Shown here one piece after another: positions 21,843 through 24,468 of a stretch of DNA of 24,468 nt (positions are counted from its first letter, which is position 1; every line of letters starts with the position of its first letter). Position numbers and translations under genes: made by a program. This DNA is from a virus. The notes below the pieces were generated by a model. It searched no databases. It was not told the DNA's origin and saw only the letters and a program-made list of their open reading frames with translations. The stretch lies in IMG/VR virus record IMGVR_UViG_3300030101_001918, positions 1-24,468 of that record. One strand, 5' to 3'.

Positions 21843-21858
21843 ATATCCTCCTGGATTT

Positions 21859-21887
21859 GTTATATCCTATAAGATCCCAGAACTCAA
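21859..21887 (-). promoter_or_regulatory. Promoter for the 75-aa gene
   Basis: Minus-strand TTGAGT (complement of 21882-21887), 17-nt spacer ending in TATAGGA, TATAAC (complement of 21859-21864). Start expected near 21852, at the 5' edge of AGGAGG (complement of 21847-21852). Confidence 0.6.
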
Positions 21888-21915
21888 GAAAAAAATTAAA
21901 ATAATTTTCTTGACA

Positions 21916-21983
21916 GCTTGTAGCTTGTAGACTATGGGCGGGCCCACCCGCTTGAAGCTTGTAAACTATGGGCGGGCCCACCC
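21916..21983 (+). repeat. Tandem pair of 34-bp units (heptamer doublet plus GGGCGGGCCCACCC)
   Basis: Unit 1 is 21916-21949 and unit 2 is 21950-21983, directly adjacent and differing at two positions. Each is GCTTGWA-GCTTGTA-RACTATGGGCGGGCCCACCC (two heptamers plus a 20-nt block). A TTGACA lies at 21910-21915 just before unit 1. The rest of the gap to 22005 is A/T-rich. Confidence 0.85.
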
Positions 21984-22005
21984 AAAAAAAAGAAAAAATT
22001 TTTTT

Positions 22006-22045
22006 CAACCCTAGATTGTAGACATAACAATACAATCTAGGGTTG
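22006..22045 (-). terminator. Rho-independent-like terminator of the 124-aa gene
   Basis: Perfect 15-bp stem CAACCCTAGATTGTA (22006-22020) / TACAATCTAGGGTTG (22031-22045) with a 10-nt loop, 20 nt after the stop of the minus-strand gene. Read on minus, it is followed by seven A and then T6-C-T8. The U-tract comes a little late for a classic terminator. Confidence 0.65.
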
Positions 22046-22065
22046 TTCATCAAGGACAGATGAAA

Positions 22066-22440
22066 CTATAAATTTGGTTGAGTTTGATTTCTATATTCTT
22101 GTTCAGAAATATTAATCTGTCTACCACTAACCATATTATACCAAAAATAAGTTGAAGTATAATTTCCATTATCATACCTATAACTTCTTCTTTTATTCCA
22201 CGCATTTTCTTCTTTTAAAGTTATTGGTTCGTGAAGTCTGCCACTAATTTGATCTACTGCTCTATCCATAAAATCTCTCGCCCAATCATCATAACAATTC
22301 AATGAGCAAAAATTTCCATTTCCATAGTAGAAAGTACTTCTTCTTCTTGTTTGATTAACTCGGTTATCTTTTGAACCTCGTTTCCTGTCCTTTGTGTCAT
22401 AAGTATGGCATTTATGACTTTGGCAATATTTTAGTGCCAT
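22066..22440 (-). CDS. Conserved-looking cysteine-containing phage protein (124 aa)
   Basis: Seen: MALKYCQSHKCHTYDTKDRK then RGSKDNRVNQ, NGNFCSLNCYDDWARDFMDR, AVDQISGRLHEP and a Tyr/Asn-rich C-terminus. YCQSHKCH and FCSLNC give four cysteines in two CxnC pairs, a zinc-finger-like arrangement. GCGAGGA precedes the ATG by about 8 nt. Its leader (about 100 nt from the promoter at 22550-22578) carries an inverted repeat. Divergent from the 333-aa gene. Likely expressed at the same time as it. Role unknown, possibly nucleic-acid binding. Confidence 0.72.
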   Translation of the reverse strand: MALKYCQSHKCHTYDTKDRKRGSKDNRVNQTRRRSTFYYGNGNFCSLNCYDDWARDFMDRAVDQISGRLHEPITLKEENAWNKRRSYRYDNGNYTSTYFWYNMVSGRQINISEQEYRNQTQPNL

Positions 22441-22463
22441 ATCTGTCCTCGCTTTCTTTTTTG

Positions 22464-22511
22464 AACTTGGGTTGACTATTCTACACTAGAACTACCTTTC
22501 AACCCAAAGTT
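22464..22511 (-). promoter_or_regulatory. Leader hairpin of the 124-aa gene
   Basis: Inverted repeat TTGGGTTGA (22467-22475) / TCAACCCAA (22499-22507), extended by AAC/GTT across a one-base bulge, loop about 23 nt. It lies in the predicted 5' UTR about 24-70 nt before the start codon, so it could fold in the mRNA upstream of the ribosome site. Confidence 0.5.
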
Positions 22512-22549
22512 GTTAATTGATATATGTTTTTTTACAATATATAGAAATT

Positions 22550-22578
22550 AATATAATATCCCATTGACAATTAGTCAA
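22550..22578 (-). promoter_or_regulatory. Promoter for the 124-aa gene
   Basis: Minus-strand TTGACT (complement of 22573-22578), 17-nt spacer, TATATT (complement of 22550-22555), start expected near 22543. Its -35 box is three bases from the -35 box of the plus-strand promoter; the two form the palindrome-like TTGACAATTAGTCAA. Confidence 0.68.
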
Positions 22579-22592
22579 GAATAAAATATAAA
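22564..22592 (+). promoter_or_regulatory. Strong sigma70-like promoter for the 333-aa gene
   Basis: TTGACA (22564-22569), 17-nt spacer, TATAAA (22587-22592): a near-consensus promoter. Start expected about 22599, with a leader of about 38 nt containing AGAAAGCGAGGA just before ATG 22637. Confidence 0.75.
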
Positions 22593-22636
22593 TTTTTTTA
22601 TGTCATTAACCAATAAAAACAGAAAGCGAGGATAAG

Positions 22637-23638
22637 ATGGCTAGAATACGACTAAACAACGAGTATCGAAATAAAATTGCAAACAGAATAAAAATTCACT
22701 TGCAACAAGAAGATACCCAAGAAAAAAGAAAATACGACAAACTGAAAGCCGACCAAATTGATATCAATGATATGGCGTGGTCAGTTGCAGAAAAAATAGT
22801 AAGACGACATTATACAGAAGAAGATGTTGAGAAAGCTTACTATCTTCAAAATAAGTTTGAAAATGTTTCGACTATTGCAAAAGATAGTTGTTTCCATTTT
22901 CATTATCAAGGCGAGGTCGAAACAAAAGACTATGACGGAAATGTTAAGATTGAAAAAAAACCAATCGAAAAACATTTTGATTTTAGATTAAATGGTTCTA
23001 TTGATGAGAGTAGCAATTCTTCTTATTCACATGATAGTCAATATGCTTTCGCTTTGTATCGAGATGAAATCAATGCGCAGGACGATTGCAACGCAGATAT
23101 TTTAATCGAGCAAAAAGATAAAGACGACAATCCACATAAAAGAAAGTTTGTTGAGAATAACGAAAAATACCTTGGGTTAAGTGGTGGTCGAGATAATGAA
23201 ACCAAATATGGTCTAGAATGGAATGAAAAATACCAATTAGATTTAATTGGCAGAGATTATTGTAGAGATCGTTCTATTGCTTGTTCAGAGGATGAGTTCA
23301 AGTTTTTAATAACTTGGAAACAACAAAAAGCACAATTTGTTTTATCTCACGAAAAATGGATAGAAAGCGTTTTAAAACAAATGAAAGAAATCAAGCTTGG
23401 TCTAAAAGGTTATAAGTGGCTAGATGAGGGAATTGAACTAGCAAACGAACTTGGTTTAGATGTTAAAGACCACGAAATAATAAGAACAAATTCTAGTGGT
23501 TTGGTAATTTACAATCCTAAAAATCTTGCAGAAAGAATCAAGGGAATGAAAAACACCGAAAAAACTAGAGAACAAAAGATAGCAGAACGTGTTGCATATA
23601 TGCAACAACAACAAAATAATTCTGATAACTTGAATTAA
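22637..23638 (+). CDS. Early-looking phage protein (333 aa), unknown
   Basis: Seen: MARIRLNNEYRNKIANRIKI, DDMAWSVAEKIVRRHY-like helical N-terminus, KFENVSTIAKDSCFHFHYQG, then an acidic middle (FDFRLNGSIDESSNSSYSHD, DCNADILIEQKDKDDNPHKR), and a helical C-terminus (GIELANELGLDVKDHEIIRT, NPKNLAERIKGMKNTEKTRE). It ends in a polyglutamine-like tail (MQQQQNNSDNLN). It has the strongest promoter in the window and a GAGGA ribosome site, as expected for a gene expressed right after infection, for example a host-takeover or regulatory protein. The pattern recalls marine phage proteins of unknown function; no catalytic motif was recognised. Confidence 0.75.
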   Translation: MARIRLNNEYRNKIANRIKIHLQQEDTQEKRKYDKLKADQIDINDMAWSVAEKIVRRHYTEEDVEKAYYLQNKFENVSTIAKDSCFHFHYQGEVETKDYDGNVKIEKKPIEKHFDFRLNGSIDESSNSSYSHDSQYAFALYRDEINAQDDCNADILIEQKDKDDNPHKRKFVENNEKYLGLSGGRDNETKYGLEWNEKYQLDLIGRDYCRDRSIACSEDEFKFLITWKQQKAQFVLSHEKWIESVLKQMKEIKLGLKGYKWLDEGIELANELGLDVKDHEIIRTNSSGLVIYNPKNLAERIKGMKNTEKTREQKIAERVAYMQQQQNNSDNLN

Positions 23639-23651
23639 TTTGTTGCAATTC

Positions 23652-23682
23652 GTTATGGGATAAATTATATTTATCCCATAAC
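23652..23682 (+). other. Perfect 13-bp hairpin between early genes
   Basis: GTTATGGGATAAA (23652-23664), loop TTATA, TTTATCCCATAAC (23670-23682), 13 nt after the stop of the 333-aa gene and 24 nt before the next ATG. There is no U-run after it, so full termination is doubtful; an attenuator, RNase processing site or operator palindrome is possible. Confidence 0.65.
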
Positions 23683-23706
23683 ATTAAGTTATAGAAAGTA
23701 GGAAAA

Positions 23707-23898
23707 ATGATAGATAATAAACCCTTTGTTATTACTTACTATTCAGCAAGTGATAAAAAGACAATAACAAGAAATGCATTATGGACAGATAAATGCAGAT
23801 ATTGGTTATCAAAAAATGGTCGAATGTTAATGACCTATTTTGATGTAGACGCAGATGGATATAGAACTGCGTCAGATAGTTGGAGTATAAAGTTATGA
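23707..23898 (+). CDS. Small phage protein (63 aa), unknown
   Basis: Seen: MIDNKPFVITYYSASDKKTI, TRNALWTDKCRYWLSKNGRM and LMTYFDVDADGYRTASDSWS, a beta-rich compact sequence with many aromatics. GTAGGA lies 5-10 nt before the ATG. It ends in an ATGA overlap with the next gene. The pattern is familiar from marine phages, but no function is known to me. Probably co-transcribed with the 333-aa gene through the hairpin. Confidence 0.7.
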   Translation: MIDNKPFVITYYSASDKKTITRNALWTDKCRYWLSKNGRMLMTYFDVDADGYRTASDSWSIKL

Positions 23899-24161
23899 GT
23901 GAACTAAACGAAAAACAATTTTTTATAATCAGTAAAGAAAAATACATTGGTTATAGAATATATGACAGCAAGTCTTATGACCTAACAACAGCAGTTAGAA
24001 AGTTGATAGCATTAGATGAGTTGAAAGATAATAAAGATACTTCATATCACTTACAAGAAGTAAGTTTTTCAAAGTTTGACAAACCTTTTAAACTTACAAA
24101 AGAAATGGAAGTGAAGAAGAAGAATGGAGAGGACATTAGTCTAGACGATATGCCTTTCTAA
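23895..24161 (+). CDS. Small phage protein (88 aa), unknown
   Basis: Seen: MSELNEKQFFIISKEKYIGY, RIYDSKSYDLTTAVRKLIAL and a lysine-rich end (KLTKEMEVKKKNGEDISLDD then MPF). I chose ATG 23895 over an in-frame ATG at 23880, which lies inside the previous gene; the later start gives the usual 4-nt overlap. The acidic DISLDDMPF end resembles the acidic tips of ssDNA-binding proteins, which end in a similar DDxPF motif, so an SSB-like interaction peptide is worth testing; no OB-fold is obvious. Last gene of the early unit. Confidence 0.65.
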   Translation: MSELNEKQFFIISKEKYIGYRIYDSKSYDLTTAVRKLIALDELKDNKDTSYHLQEVSFSKFDKPFKLTKEMEVKKKNGEDISLDDMPF

Positions 24162-24169
24162 TCCTACTT

Positions 24170-24205
24170 GGGTTGCGTGGTGATACTAGTGCAATCACGC
24201 AACCC
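24170..24205 (+). terminator. 10-bp hairpin after the early unit
   Basis: GGGTTGCGTG (24170-24179) / CACGCAACCC (24196-24205), 16-nt loop, eight bases after the last stop. Strong GC stem but followed by ATAAAATCCC rather than a U-tract, so an intrinsic terminator is possible but not textbook. Confidence 0.5.
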
Positions 24206-24222
24206 ATAAAATCCCATAAGGG

Positions 24223-24253
24223 TATGCAAAAACTGCATTGCACTTTTTGCATA
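24223..24253. other. Symmetric 31-bp inverted repeat in non-coding DNA
   Basis: TATGCAAAAA (24223-24232) / TTTTTGCATA (24244-24253) around CTGCATTGCAC, which itself holds TGCA twice. It lies in a 262-nt non-coding region. Operator, origin-associated or packaging-site roles are possible. Confidence 0.55.
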
Positions 24254-24292
24254 GTGTGTCGCGATAGAGGTACCACTACATATAGATTTTTT

Positions 24293-24319
24293 GCTTGAAA
24301 ATTATGGGAGGGCCCACCC
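24293..24319 (+). repeat. Third dispersed copy of the GCTTGAA plus GGGAGGGCCCACCC element
   Basis: GCTTGAA followed by AATTATGGGAGGGCCCACCC, the same heptamer plus 20-nt block as at 21916-21983, about 2.3 kb away and in the same orientation, in non-coding DNA. Confidence 0.75.
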
Positions 24320-24373
24320 AAAGCACACAAAGGGGTCCCAAACGTACACATATATGTAAGATTTAGACTCTTA

Positions 24374-24402
24374 TAGACTAACTTTCAAAATTGGGTTATA
24401 AA
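24374..24402 (+). promoter_or_regulatory. Weak promoter candidate for the gene at 24424
   Basis: TAGACT (24374-24379), 17-nt spacer, TATAAA (24397-24402), start expected near 24409. The -35 box matches only four of six consensus positions. Confidence 0.4.
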
Positions 24403-24423
24403 AAATTTATTACAAAAAATTTT

Positions 24424-24468
24424 ATGGAAAATTTTTCAGGATTGACTCCAGAAGAGAAAGCACGACTT
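24424..24468 (+). CDS. 5' end of a gene running off the window
   Basis: Fifteen codons, MENFSGLTPEEKARL, open to the window end, with AT-rich DNA and no clear ribosome site before the ATG. The LTPEE(x)AR opening is seen in several virion and terminase proteins, so a packaging or head gene is likely by position, but identity cannot be settled. Confidence 0.45.
   Translation, partial: MENFSGLTPEEKARL

Noticed and set aside
21910-21938. TTGACA-17-TATGGG promoter candidate on plus before the 34-bp repeats
   Set aside because: The -10 box is poor and no plus-strand gene follows for 700 nt; kept only as a remark on the repeat.
21826-22053. 75-codon minus-strand open frame across the 34-bp repeats
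   Set aside because: Most residues are translated repeat and poly-A DNA, it overlaps the promoter and start of the real 75-aa gene, and it has no ribosome site.
24225-24299. 24-codon open frame MQKLHCTFC... in the non-coding region
   Set aside because: It follows the inverted repeat from its first base, has only a weak ribosome site and no supporting context. Not counted as a gene.

Overview
The window is one stretch of a tailed dsDNA phage genome. It is AT-rich, almost fully coding, and has many short genes with 4-nt (ATGA) stop/start overlaps. The replication set (family A DNA polymerase, TOTE-type AEP primase, UvrD-like and SNF2-like helicases, RecB-like nuclease), an M15 endolysin, a small terminase and a Gp88-family protein resemble uncultured marine podovirus-like phages, particularly those of SAR11/Pelagibacterales. 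That host guess is inference from gene content and base composition. No integrase, phage RNA polymerase, tRNA or CRISPR array was seen. Sigma70-like promoters (TTGACA-17-TATAAT type) suggest use of host RNA polymerase.

Layout. 1-5257: end of the virion genes, with a 424-aa and a 1315-aa particle protein. 5260-6076: lysis cassette of two small membrane proteins and an M15 peptidase. 6073-7574 (minus): a 25-aa membrane microprotein and an SNF2-like helicase. 7630-14563 (plus): replication operon (unknown 130-aa protein, coiled-coil protein, possible ssDNA-binding protein, AEP primase, UvrD-like helicase, DUF3310, PolA). 14569-18491: about 17 mostly small genes, including membrane proteins, zinc ribbons, a ribbon-helix-helix protein, a LAGLIDADG endonuclease and a lipoprotein, with one minus-strand secreted protein. 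18478-19687: PD-(D/E)XK exonuclease and a 95-aa protein. 19677-20165 (minus): small terminase. 20208-20813 (plus): an unknown gene and a VRR-NUC-like nuclease that appears to start at CTG. 20668-22440 (minus): low-complexity basic protein, Gp88-family protein and two conserved unknowns. 22637-24161 (plus): an early-looking transcription unit. 24162-24423: non-coding, hairpin-rich. A new gene starts at 24424 and runs off the window.

The most distinctive features are not protein-coding. (1) Three divergent gene pairs are each driven by two sigma70-like promoters occupying the same 30-45 bp. (2) At three starts the -10 box is followed by exactly six bases and then ATG, implying leaderless mRNAs. 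(3) A degenerate heptanucleotide-phased GCTTGNA repeat is joined to a GC-rich GGGCGGGCCCACCC block. It occurs as a 34-bp tandem pair, as scattered copies, and as an array read by two convergent genes. (4) Several perfect inverted repeats and a compact GC-rich three-way-junction element lie in the gaps.

Together the genes make a self-contained replication and nucleotide-processing module (PolA, primase, three helicase/nuclease activities, DUF3310), with lysis and packaging functions placed around it. Large terminase, portal, capsid and tail genes are presumably outside the window, after 24424 or before position 1.
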